Assembly: GCF_001187865.1 (NCBI RefSeq) | Contig: NZ_LGIT01000009.1 | Coordinates: 186,001 to 250,000 of the forward strand | Origin: Klebsiella sp. RIT-PI-d | GTDB lineage: Bacteria; Pseudomonadota; Gammaproteobacteria; Enterobacterales; Enterobacteriaceae | Reading direction: 5' to 3' | DNA: 64,000 nucleotides | In this document: positions 52,871 through 61,217 of the stretch, one piece after another | How positions within the stretch are numbered: the stretch's first letter is position 1 | Layout: each line of letters opens with the position of its first letter | The notes under the pieces: generated by a model | What the model was told of the DNA's origin: nothing | Seen by the model: the letters and a program-made list of their open reading frames with translations, nothing else | The model's database searches: none | Made by a program: the position numbers and the translations under genes

Positions 52871-53635
52871 TCACGTTGCCGTCCAGCCGCCGTCTACCAT
52901 CAGCGCGCTGCCGGTGATCATCCCGGCGGCCCCGGAGGCAAGGAACACCACCGGCCCCATAATGTCCTCGAGCCTGCCCAGGCGGCGTAGCTTGATGTTA
53001 TCCAGCACGTAGCGGCGAAACGCGGGGTCTTCAAGCGCCGATCGCGACAGATCGGTTTCGATGAAGGTTGGGCAAAGCGTATTGACCCTGATACCGGCGT
53101 CGCCCAGCTCAAGCGCCATCGTTCGGGTTAACCCCTCCAGCGCAAACTTGGAGGCGCAGTACACGCTCCGTGCGGGGCCGCCTACGTGCCCCATCTGCGA
53201 TGAAATGTGAATAATCGACCCCGCAATACCGCCCGCCTTCATGCGCCGCGCCACGCGCTGGCTGACAAAAAAGGTGGCGCGCAGATTAAGCGCCATCACC
53301 GCATCGAAATCTCCCTCCTTTACCTCCAGAAACGGCTGGTGGCGTGCCAGCCCGGCGCTGTTCACCAGAATGTCGATATCCGGCAGGGTCGACAGGATGC
53401 GTTCCGTCTGGTCGGCGTCGGTAATATCCAGCGTTACTGGGTGGAGTGACAACTGGTGCTCCGCGGCCAGGTTAGCGGCATGCGCCAGCGCCTCACCATC
53501 CCGGGCAGCTATCCATACCGCTGCGCCCGCTTGGGCGAGGGCAACTGCAGCGGCGAAGCCAATTCCTCTGGACCCGCCGGTGACCAGCGCGCGCTTGCCG
53601 TGTAAAGAGAAAGAAGGCGTTTGCACAAGCGTCAT
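52871..53635 (-). CDS. Short-chain dehydrogenase/reductase of the catabolic cluster
   Basis: A 254-residue classical SDR. Cofactor motif TGGSRGIG at residues 19-26, NSAG at 92-95, catalytic Ser145/146, Tyr159 and Lys163 in SSQMGHVGGPARSVYCASK. The C-terminal MITGSALMVDGGWTAT is typical of gluconate-5-dehydrogenase/FabG-like enzymes. AARDGE after the second strand suggests NADP preference. It starts 3 bp after the HisD-like gene and touches the hydrolase gene. Confidence 0.9.
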   Translation of the reverse strand: MTLVQTPSFSLHGKRALVTGGSRGIGFAAAVALAQAGAAVWIAARDGEALAHAANLAAEHQLSLHPVTLDITDADQTERILSTLPDIDILVNSAGLARHQPFLEVKEGDFDAVMALNLRATFFVSQRVARRMKAGGIAGSIIHISSQMGHVGGPARSVYCASKFALEGLTRTMALELGDAGIRVNTLCPTFIETDLSRSALEDPAFRRYVLDNIKLRRLGRLEDIMGPVVFLASGAAGMITGSALMVDGGWTAT

Positions 53636-53638
53636 GAA

Positions 53639-54961
53639 TTACACCTTTTCCCTGACCGGAGCCGGCGTGGCGTAAGGAACATCTGTCTGGCCGTAACGAC
53701 GAACGCGAATATTGGCCTGTTCGGCGTGTCCGGCAAACCCTTCCAGCAGCGACAGGCGCGAGCAATAGCTGCCGATTTCAGCGGTGGCTTCGTCGCTGAG
53801 CACCTTCTGAAAGGTGCAGGTTTTCATAAATTTGCCGACCCACAGGCCGCCGGTGTAGCGCGCGGCTTTTTGCGTAGGCAGCGTGTGGTTGGTTCCTATG
53901 ACCTTATCGCCATAGGCAACGTTGGTACGCGGGCCAAGGAACAGCGCACCGTAGTTGGTCAGGTTTGCCAGGAACCAGTCGTCCCGGTCGGTCATCACCT
54001 GCACGTGCTCGGACGCAATGCGATCCGCCTCCAGCAGCATCTCTTCGTAGCTGTCGCACACGATGATTTCGCCGTAGTCCTGCCACGACTGGCGGGCGAT
54101 GTCGGCGGTAGGCAGCTTTTCCAGCAGGCGCTCGATTTCGCGCAGCGTCTCTTGGGCCAGCGTCAGCGAATTGGTCAGCAGGATCGCGGGTGTGGTCACA
54201 CCGTGTTCGGCCTGGCCCAGCAGGTCCGTAGCGCATATTTCCGCATCAACGGTGTCATCCGCGATCACGAGCGTTTCCGTCGGCCCGGCAAACAGGTCGA
54301 TACCCACCCGACCAAACAGTTGGCGTTTTGCTTCCGCAACGAAGGAATTTCCCGGCCCTACCAGCATATCCACTGGCGCAAGGGAGTCTGTGCCTAACGC
54401 CATCGCCCCAATCGCCTGAATGCCGCCCAGGGCATAGATTTCCGTTGCCCCCGCCATTTTTTGCGCCGCGACAATTGTCGGTGCGGGTTCACCGTTAAAC
54501 GGTGGCGCACAGCTGATTATGCGGGAACAGCCCGCCACGCTGGCCGTGATGATCGACATATGCGCTGACGCCAGCAACGGATACTTCCCGCCCGGCACAT
54601 AACACCCTACGGCGTTAATCGGGATATTTTTATGGCCGAGGATCACGCCCGGGCGCGTTTCAATTTCCAGGTCCCGCAGACATTCTTTCTGTGCACGGGC
54701 AAAATTCGCCACCTGCTGCTGGGCAAATTCAATATCCTGAATATCCTGGCGGCTTAGCCGTTTAATACAGCGATCGATTTCCGCAGGCGTTAGTCGATAA
54801 TCCTGGCGGTCATAGCGATCGAACTTTATCGATAATTCGCGAATGGCTTTATTCCCACGCTTTTCAATATCGGCGAGTATATACTCAACCGTTTCTCTTA
54901 TTTGCTGGTTGGCCTGCTGGCGCTCTTCGGTGGATTTTCCGCTTTTTAATTTCCAGGTCAC
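53639..54961 (-). CDS. HisD-family alcohol dehydrogenase, copy 1 (not biosynthetic HisD)
   Basis: A 440-residue NAD-dependent dehydrogenase of the histidinol dehydrogenase family, which oxidises an alcohol to a carboxylate in two steps. The metal and catalytic residues of HisD are retained: Gln250 and His253 (QAEHG), Glu318/His319 (SEHV), Asp352 before GTNHTLPT, and His412 (GHAEQ). The segment [14 protein letters not shown] is more like HpsN-type catabolic members than HisD. No other his genes are near. Starts on GTG at 54961 with AAGGAG upstream. Second gene of the leftward operon. Confidence 0.9.
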   Translation of the reverse strand: MTWKLKSGKSTEERQQANQQIRETVEYILADIEKRGNKAIRELSIKFDRYDRQDYRLTPAEIDRCIKRLSRQDIQDIEFAQQQVANFARAQKECLRDLEIETRPGVILGHKNIPINAVGCYVPGGKYPLLASAHMSIITASVAGCSRIISCAPPFNGEPAPTIVAAQKMAGATEIYALGGIQAIGAMALGTDSLAPVDMLVGPGNSFVAEAKRQLFGRVGIDLFAGPTETLVIADDTVDAEICATDLLGQAEHGVTTPAILLTNSLTLAQETLREIERLLEKLPTADIARQSWQDYGEIIVCDSYEEMLLEADRIASEHVQVMTDRDDWFLANLTNYGALFLGPRTNVAYGDKVIGTNHTLPTQKAARYTGGLWVGKFMKTCTFQKVLSDEATAEIGSYCSRLSLLEGFAGHAEQANIRVRRYGQTDVPYATPAPVREKV

Positions 54962-55035
54962 ACGCTTCTCCTTACCTTATTAATATGTCAGTTGCCCTCC
55001 CGGCGAACCGGGATAGGATATTTACTTCAGATGTG

Positions 55036-56274
55036 CTATTGATCCGGCGCGGCGGCGTAAGCCCCGTTTTTTAATTCGCGGGAAGATATTTGCGCCTTGC
55101 GGGTATATACCCACCGGGTGGACAGCGGCGTGGCAATGGCGGCAATAATGGACAGAACGGCAATTAATAAATAACCGGACGACAGGTTAATATGTTGCAT
55201 CATGACGCCCATCATTACCGGCCCAACAAACATGCCGCAGGAATAAATGGTCTGGAATAATCCCATCCGCGTGGATTGTTCATCGGAGGTGGTATTTACC
55301 ACGCTGAGCGACATAAACGCGGCAAAGGCCATGCCGAACGAGAATCCAGCCAGCGCTTGCCACAGATAAATGACGTAGATATTGCTGGTGAATGGGATGC
55401 CGAAGGTGGAAATCACCTGAAGGACGATGCCGAGCACGGCGGTTTTAACCAAACCGAGGCGCTGATAAAACACCGAGCTGCACAGGGCGATGGCCACCCC
55501 GTAAAACAGAAGATGAATGTTACCGAGCAGGGCGAGGATGCCCGCCCGGGCGCCAAGCTGCTCGGCGTAGACCGGCGTTAGCGTATCGCGGGTGGCGAAG
55601 GGCACCAGGATCACGATGGTCGCCAGGATGCCGATCAGCCAGACGGAGCGGTCGGCAAGCTGCTGGCGCGCGCCGGTGATGCAGGCCTTAAGCGTAGGTG
55701 CCTGCACCGGGTCGTGAACGTCCTGAATCCGGGTCGTCAGTATCAATGCAACCAGCGCAGAGATGCAGGAGACGAAGAAGGAGATGTTGTTGGCGAAATA
55801 GTGAATCAGCACCGCGCCAATGCAGTTGCCGAGAAATACGCCTATGGGGCCAGCCAGCGCCAGTAGCGCGACGGCGGCAGGGGCTTCGCTGCGATCGAAA
55901 TAGCGCATGAACAGGATGTTGTACAGCACCCAGGATGCCGCCGTAACGCCGTCGGCCGCTTTTGCCATATACAGCGTGATGGCGTTTGGCTCGAGCCAGG
56001 CAATCGGCCAGGCGATAATCGGCAGCAGCAGACCAATCTGGATAAAGATCCTGCGGCTCTTCACGACATCGGAAATGATGCCTAGCGGGAAGCGAATGAG
56101 AAGGGTAGCCAGCCCGGATGCGCCCATGATGATACCCATGATCTGGGGCTCGATGCCCTGGTTGATCATCATCGGAGCCAGAAAGGCATCAATGCTGTGA
56201 ATGCAGATAAAGAACAGGATGCTAATGATGAAAAAGAGCCGGGCTTCCCGACGGCGTAACAGTGCTCGAAACAT
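55036..56274 (-). CDS. MFS transporter of the catabolic cluster
   Basis: A 412-residue major-facilitator permease with about twelve hydrophobic segments. The ATG at 56274 (MFRALLRRREARLFFIISI) has AAGAGG upstream; a TTG at 56316 would add 14 residues. The loop RFPLGIISDVVKSRRIF after helix 2 is the MFS A-motif equivalent. It is first in the leftward operon and next to the LacI-type operators, so it is the likely importer of the pathway substrate. The small hairpin TCCCGG/CCGGGA at 54998-55013 separates it from the HisD-like gene. Confidence 0.88.
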   Translation of the reverse strand: MFRALLRRREARLFFIISILFFICIHSIDAFLAPMMINQGIEPQIMGIIMGASGLATLLIRFPLGIISDVVKSRRIFIQIGLLLPIIAWPIAWLEPNAITLYMAKAADGVTAASWVLYNILFMRYFDRSEAPAAVALLALAGPIGVFLGNCIGAVLIHYFANNISFFVSCISALVALILTTRIQDVHDPVQAPTLKACITGARQQLADRSVWLIGILATIVILVPFATRDTLTPVYAEQLGARAGILALLGNIHLLFYGVAIALCSSVFYQRLGLVKTAVLGIVLQVISTFGIPFTSNIYVIYLWQALAGFSFGMAFAAFMSLSVVNTTSDEQSTRMGLFQTIYSCGMFVGPVMMGVMMQHINLSSGYLLIAVLSIIAAIATPLSTRWVYTRKAQISSRELKNGAYAAAPDQ

Positions 56275-56388
56275 GGTTTTGAACCTCTTAAAAAGTAATG
56301 GGTTACAACCAGCCAAGTACGACGTTTACCGGTTCAATCCTTTGGGCGACTCCTGTTCTATCCGGTACCATTGACGGTATGAAACGCT

Positions 56389-56404
56389 TTGCATACGTAT
56401 TCAA
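56389..56404. promoter_or_regulatory. LacI-type operator O1 in the divergent MFS/regulator region
   Basis: TTGCATACGTATTCAA, with arms TTGCAT and ATTCAA around ACGT. It is a one-mismatch version of the perfect dyad at 56479-56494. Their centres are 90 bp apart, a spacing that would allow repression by looping across both divergent promoters. Confidence 0.65.
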
Positions 56405-56478
56405 TATCTGAAGTTACGAAAATGTTTAATGTTTGTAAAGTGATCTGGATCTTGTTGTGAGAAATTTGATTTTTTGTG

Positions 56479-56494
56479 TTGCATACGCATGCAA
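56479..56494. promoter_or_regulatory. LacI-type operator O2 in the divergent MFS/regulator region
   Basis: TTGCATACGCATGCAA, a perfect inverted repeat of TTGCAT/ATGCAA with centre ACGC, 88 bp before the regulator start. It is the best candidate binding site for the LacI-family protein encoded just downstream. Confidence 0.72.
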
Positions 56495-56581
56495 AGATGG
56501 TGTAAGTATAAAAAACACCCATTGGCTGAGACGCCTGGAGCAAAGCATCGTGGGTAAGACGTTGATAAGGAATCAGGGGTA

Positions 56582-57652
56582 ATGAAACGTAAGACTTTTG
56601 CAGCAGTCACATCCCAACAGGTCGCGCAGCTTGCGGGGGTATCGCAGTCCGCGGTATCGCGAACGTTCACGCCGGGGGCCAGTATTTCACCGGCGACGCG
56701 TGAAAAAGTGCTGCAGGCGGCGCGCGAGTTGGGCTATCGTCCGAATGCGATAGCCCGATCGCTCAACACGGCGCGTTCGCGCATTATCGGCGTGGTGATT
56801 TCTTACTTTGATAATCCCTTTTACTCGCAGGTGCTGGAGGCGCTGGCGCAGAAGCTGGATACGCTGAACTATCACCTGCTGCTGTTTGTCGGCGATCGCG
56901 AAGGCAACGTCGACCGGATTTTTGACCAGATCATGCAGTACCGGGTGGACGGTATTGTGCTGGCATCCGTCACGCTGTCGCTGGAGCTATCTGAGGAGTG
57001 CCTTGCCGCCGGGATACCGGTGGTACTGTTTAACTGCAGCGAAGAGAGCGGAATGGCCTCCAGCGTTAACAGCAACAACGAAGCGGCGGCGCGTCAGATA
57101 GCTGAATTTCTGCTGGCAGGAGAACACAAGCGTTTCGCCTACGTGGGTGGCGTGGCGGATTCGCCGGTCAATATTGCCCGACAGCGCGGGTTTATCTTCA
57201 CGCTGGAAGAACACGGCATTACCGATGTCCAGGTGGTGCACGGGAATTACGATGTTCAGCAAACGACCCGCGCGGCGTATGCCCTGTTTTCGGCGTCGCC
57301 AGCACCGGATGCGGTCTTCGTCGCCAACGACCATATGGCCGTAACGGTGATGGACGTGGCGCGCTATGAGTTTGGTTTGCGGGTCCCGGAGGAGGTTTCT
57401 GTTGTCGGCTACGACGATATCGGCCCTTCGGGCTGGCCTTCCTACGCGTTGACGTCTGCATCACAGCCGGTGGGGGCGATGGTCGATGCCACGGTCGAGC
57501 TGCTCATGAAGCAAATTGAAAGCGGAACCATAGAGCCTGAACAGATTACGGTGCCCGGCACGCTGGTAATACGCCACTCAGCTCGTCGCCCGCGTAGCGG
57601 CATTATCGAAAACAACGGCTTATCGCTATTTCAGTCTAAGGAGCTCAAATGA
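56582..57652 (+). CDS. LacI-family regulator of the catabolic cluster
   Basis: A 356-residue repressor-type protein. The HTH is VTSQQVAQLAGVSQSAVSRTFTPGASIS (residues about 9-36) with hinge PNAIARSLNTARSRIIG. The effector-binding domain follows and contains DAVFVANDHMAV and VVGYDDIGPS. Its stop overlaps the next ATG (ATGA), so it is co-transcribed with the downstream catabolic genes. That suggests an autoregulated arm, with the two TTGCATACG dyads upstream as operators. Confidence 0.92.
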   Translation: MKRKTFAAVTSQQVAQLAGVSQSAVSRTFTPGASISPATREKVLQAARELGYRPNAIARSLNTARSRIIGVVISYFDNPFYSQVLEALAQKLDTLNYHLLLFVGDREGNVDRIFDQIMQYRVDGIVLASVTLSLELSEECLAAGIPVVLFNCSEESGMASSVNSNNEAAARQIAEFLLAGEHKRFAYVGGVADSPVNIARQRGFIFTLEEHGITDVQVVHGNYDVQQTTRAAYALFSASPAPDAVFVANDHMAVTVMDVARYEFGLRVPEEVSVVGYDDIGPSGWPSYALTSASQPVGAMVDATVELLMKQIESGTIEPEQITVPGTLVIRHSARRPRSGIIENNGLSLFQSKELK

Positions 57653-58620
57653 CCCGATTGCGGGGCTTCAGCCCTCAGTTCGACTCCATCCAGCAGTTCA
57701 TTTTGACGCTGACGCACGTGGTATGGGAGCAGAAGGATATTGGCCAGCTGGCCGATTTTTATGCCACGCCGGTTGTTTTCATTACCCCGGAGAAGCAGTT
57801 GCATGAGCTCTCCCAGTTTATGCGCCTCACGCTCGAGGCCATGCACAGCTTTCCGCAGCGGTCTGTGCTGACGGAGGACATTCTTTGCAGCCAGAGTCCG
57901 GGGGACGAGTACTATGCGGCGCAGCGTACCGTTGCCCGCATTCAGCACCTGGGAGAGGGCTTTTTCGGTCCGCCGACCGGAAAGAACGTCTGGGTACGCA
58001 CGTGGGCCGACCGCATCTGCGTCGACGGTGCCATACGCCAGGAGTGGCTGCTGCAGGATCGCGCCGCTATTGTGGCGCAGCTGGGGCTGGATATCCGTGA
58101 GTTTGCCTTTAACCTGGCGACCATGCGCCAGCAGCTTGGGCTGGAGTCTGTTTCTGCCGAGGCGCTGGATGCCCGCTGGGCGGGCGGCCCTGAAGGTGAT
58201 GACGTGGAGGGCGCTCTGGCGGGCGTGGTTGAGCGCTACCTGACGATGTGGGCGGGCGGTAACAGCGGCGTGGTGCCCGGTTTATACCATCCGGCGGCGA
58301 CGCTTTACGCGTCCGGACACTGCGTCTGTACCGGTGAACAGGACATCGCCGCACAGCTTTCCGGCTACCGCGCCTCCTTTGCCGACAGCGAAACGCAGCT
58401 TCATCATCTGGTTGTGCGTAAGGATCCTAATGAGCCGATTCGGATCTCACTGCGCTGGTCGTTGTTAACCTGGCATGACGGCTACGGCAAGTTTGGCGCG
58501 CCCACGCGTAAACCCGTTTCTATCACCGGTATCACCCAGCTTGAATTGCGTGACGGTTTAATTTTCCGTGAATATCTGGGAATTGATGAATTAGCGATTT
58601 GGTCGCAAATATTTAATTAA
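57649..58620 (+). CDS. Two-domain NTF2/SnoaL-like protein, copy 1
   Basis: A 323-residue protein that appears to hold two NTF2-like (SnoaL) alpha+beta domains in tandem, residues about 10-135 and 185-320. The conserved stretch PPTGKNVWVRTWADRICVDGAIRQEWLLQD ends the first and ITGITQLELRDGLIFREYLGID the second. NTF2-like folds serve as isomerases, hydrolases, dehydratases or binding proteins, so activity is unknown. It has no signal peptide. ATG overlaps the regulator stop, with AAGGAG upstream. It is a distant paralogue of the next protein. Confidence 0.8.
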   Translation: MTRLRGFSPQFDSIQQFILTLTHVVWEQKDIGQLADFYATPVVFITPEKQLHELSQFMRLTLEAMHSFPQRSVLTEDILCSQSPGDEYYAAQRTVARIQHLGEGFFGPPTGKNVWVRTWADRICVDGAIRQEWLLQDRAAIVAQLGLDIREFAFNLATMRQQLGLESVSAEALDARWAGGPEGDDVEGALAGVVERYLTMWAGGNSGVVPGLYHPAATLYASGHCVCTGEQDIAAQLSGYRASFADSETQLHHLVVRKDPNEPIRISLRWSLLTWHDGYGKFGAPTRKPVSITGITQLELRDGLIFREYLGIDELAIWSQIFN

Positions 58621-58725
58621 CGGGGCGGCAGCCCCCTTATTCCGGCTGCAAATAATATCCGCGTTAAATTCACCCTCACTTACGGGTGCGGGTTCTTATT
58701 GTCTGAAAATAGAGCAGGAGTTTAT

Positions 58726-59868
58726 ATGTCTTCAACAGAAGCAACAAATAAAGCACCAGCCGTACCCGAAAAAAGCAGCGTAAAAGCGCTGAAAGATGAG
58801 CCCGTATTACAGGTAGAGCGCCGCGATTTTGTCGATCTGGTACCGGAGAAACGTCCGCGCGTGCAATCATTAAGAGGCTTTGATGATTGCTATACCGATA
58901 TTGTCGATTACATTGTTCGCTGTACTCATAAAATATGGGACGAGCGCGACGTCGGATTAATTTATTCTCACTATACCCATAACTGCGTGCTGTATAATGC
59001 GCTGGGAACATTATATAACCGCGAGCAGGTGGTCCAGGATACGCTGCAGCGCTTAATTGCTTTCCCCGAGCGTCGCGGAATGGCAACCCAGGTTATCTGG
59101 AACGGGAATGATGTGGATGGTTTTTATACCTCTCACCTGGTAACGGGAAGCGGGCGGCATACCCAGCACAGTCATTTAGGCAAGCCGACAAACCGCACCT
59201 TTGTAACCCGTACCGTGGCGGATTGCATGATCCATGAGAATAAAATTTACCGGGAGTGGGTCGTGAGCGACAACATATCGCTGATGAAACAGCTTGGCCT
59301 GAACACCGATCAAATCGCGTTTAACATGGCAAAAGAGCAGTTTGATAAAGGCTTCCGCGTGATGGATATCGGCGAAAACGGCCGCATGCTGGGGCAATAT
59401 CCGCCGGAGATGGAGTGCGATGTTTCTATTGCGCATACCGATACGGAAGAGCAGTGCCTGCGCTGGCTGCACGAGATCTACAACCGCCGGATGTTCGGCA
59501 AGATCAAAGAAGTGTACGCGCCGAACGTGCAGTGGCACGGCCCGCTGATGAAAGAGCTGTACGGCACTGCGGCAGTAACGCATCAGACGCTGGCGCTGGT
59601 AGGAATGATCCCCGACGGCGCGTGGCTGCCTCAGCATATTTGTTCCAACCCGTGCGACGAAGGCGGCGTTAAGGTGGCGGTTCGCTGGATCATCGAGGGA
59701 CACCACCTGGGCTATGGCGAGCTGGGCAAGCCGACCGGGGAGCGATTGTTCGTGATGGGCATGTCTCACTACCACATCCTTAACGGGAAAATTGTCGATG
59801 AGTGGGTAGTTTACGACCACCTGGCGCTGCTGGCACAAATCAAGCTCGGCCAGATGGAGGATGCGTAA
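58726..59868 (+). CDS. Two-domain NTF2/SnoaL-like protein, copy 2
   Basis: A 380-residue protein from the ATG at 58726 (GCAGGAG upstream). After about 50 lysine/proline-rich residues come two NTF2-like domains. The first ends with LGKPTNRTFVTRTVADCMIHENKIYREWVVSDN and the second with LGKPTGERLFVMGMSHYHILNGKIVDEWVVYD. These repeats align with each other and with copy 1, which supports an internal duplication. The following dehydrogenase ATG touches its stop (TAAATG). Confidence 0.82.
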   Translation: MSSTEATNKAPAVPEKSSVKALKDEPVLQVERRDFVDLVPEKRPRVQSLRGFDDCYTDIVDYIVRCTHKIWDERDVGLIYSHYTHNCVLYNALGTLYNREQVVQDTLQRLIAFPERRGMATQVIWNGNDVDGFYTSHLVTGSGRHTQHSHLGKPTNRTFVTRTVADCMIHENKIYREWVVSDNISLMKQLGLNTDQIAFNMAKEQFDKGFRVMDIGENGRMLGQYPPEMECDVSIAHTDTEEQCLRWLHEIYNRRMFGKIKEVYAPNVQWHGPLMKELYGTAAVTHQTLALVGMIPDGAWLPQHICSNPCDEGGVKVAVRWIIEGHHLGYGELGKPTGERLFVMGMSHYHILNGKIVDEWVVYDHLALLAQIKLGQMEDA

Positions 59869-61164
59869 ATGATCGAACAGGTGATTTGGATCAAGCGCCC
59901 GCAGGGGCAGGATGCGGAGGCCGATCGTTCCCTGACAGAGAAGGTCAGCGCCATTATCGAACGCGTGAGAAGCGAAGGCGACGCGGCTCTCAGAGCGTAT
60001 TCGCAGCAGTTTGATAACGTCGTGCCGGCGCAGTTTGAAGTGAGCGGGCAGGAGATCGCCGAAGCGCTGGAGGTGATGGACGTCCAGACGCGTCGCGACA
60101 GCGAGTTCGCCATTAATCAGGTGCGGCGCTTTGCGCAGGCGCAGCTGGCGACCATGCAGCCGCTGGAGGTCGAGACGCTACCCGGCGTGCATCTGGGGCA
60201 CCGGATCATCCCGGTGCAGACCGTGGGCTGCTACGTGCCGGGTGGCCGTTATCCCATCCTCTCCGCGCCGGTGATGTCCATCGTTCCGGCGACCGTTGCG
60301 GGATGCGAACAAATTATTGCCTGCCTGCCGCCGGGGGCACATCCGTCGATGATTGCGGTTTGCCATCTGGCGGGGGCACATCGCATTTTTAAAGTGGGCG
60401 GTGCTCAGGCCATCGCGGCCATGGCCTGGGGAACGGAAAGCATTCCGTCGGTGGATAAAATCGTCGGGCCGGGAAATGCCTTCGTTAATGAAGCGAAACG
60501 CCAGGCGTTTGGGAAAGTCGGCATTGATGCCCTCGCCGGACCAAGCGAGATTTTCACCCTCGCCGACGACAGCGCCGATCCGCGCATTCTGGCCGCCGAT
60601 ATGCTGGCCCAGGCAGAACACGACGTGCACACGCGCGTCGGCATGGCGACGACCAGCCGGGATATCGCCGAGCGTACGCTGGAGGAGGTTGAGCGTCAGT
60701 TAGCCAGCCTGCCGACGGTGACGACGGCGGGCGAGGCGTGGCGCCGGCAGGGCGAGATCGTGCTTTGCGAAGATGAAGCGCAGCTTATCGCCTTTGCCGA
60801 CCATATGGCGACCGAACACCTGCAGGTACATACCCGCGATCCGCACGCCACAGCGGCGAAGATCCGCAACTATGGCTCGCTGTTTATTGGTCAGAACGCC
60901 AGCGTGGTGTTCTCCGATAAATGCTGCGGCACCAACCATACGCTACCGACGATGGCGGCAGCCCGCTATACCGGCGGTCTTTGGGTGGGGGCGTACGTCA
61001 AAATCTGTACCCATCAGTGGATTGATGAGCAGGGCATCCCGGCGATTGCAGAACCGGCGATACGCCAGAGCCGGACTGAGGGAATGCAGGGGCACCGACG
61101 GGCGGCAGAAATTCGACTGCGTCCGCAGGAGATTGACGCGATTACCACAGGTATGCGGGACTAA
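59869..61164 (+). CDS. HisD-family alcohol dehydrogenase, copy 2
   Basis: A 431-residue paralogue of the dehydrogenase at 53639-54961. The catalytic set is intact: Gln248 and His251 (QAEH), Glu316/His317 (TEHL), Asp350 before [10 protein letters not shown], and His409 (GHRRA). The [14 protein letters not shown] segment is again of the non-histidinol type. It immediately follows the second NTF2-like gene and is followed by a hairpin. Having two such dehydrogenases in opposite arms suggests two different alcohol oxidations in one pathway. Confidence 0.9.
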   Translation: MIEQVIWIKRPQGQDAEADRSLTEKVSAIIERVRSEGDAALRAYSQQFDNVVPAQFEVSGQEIAEALEVMDVQTRRDSEFAINQVRRFAQAQLATMQPLEVETLPGVHLGHRIIPVQTVGCYVPGGRYPILSAPVMSIVPATVAGCEQIIACLPPGAHPSMIAVCHLAGAHRIFKVGGAQAIAAMAWGTESIPSVDKIVGPGNAFVNEAKRQAFGKVGIDALAGPSEIFTLADDSADPRILAADMLAQAEHDVHTRVGMATTSRDIAERTLEEVERQLASLPTVTTAGEAWRRQGEIVLCEDEAQLIAFADHMATEHLQVHTRDPHATAAKIRNYGSLFIGQNASVVFSDKCCGTNHTLPTMAAARYTGGLWVGAYVKICTHQWIDEQGIPAIAEPAIRQSRTEGMQGHRRAAEIRLRPQEIDAITTGMRD

Positions 61165-61171
61165 ACACGAG

Positions 61172-61193
61172 GCCGGGCAGCATCCTGCCCGGC
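61172..61193 (+). terminator. Hairpin between the second HisD-like gene and the amidase
   Basis: Nine-bp stem GCCGGGCAG/CTGCCCGGC with loop CATC, followed by TTTC. It lies in the 53-bp gap and may reduce expression of the amidase relative to upstream genes. Confidence 0.65.
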
Positions 61194-61217
61194 TTTCAAC
61201 ACCTGGAAACTGAGATA

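Noticed and set aside
53621-54397. 258-codon plus-strand frame inside the dehydrogenase cluster
   Set aside because: Antisense to the first HisD-like gene, whose catalytic motifs are intact.
53639-54961. Annotation as histidine biosynthesis HisD
   Set aside because: No other his genes are near, a paralogue lies in the same locus, and the C-terminal motif differs from biosynthetic HisD; family membership only is supported.
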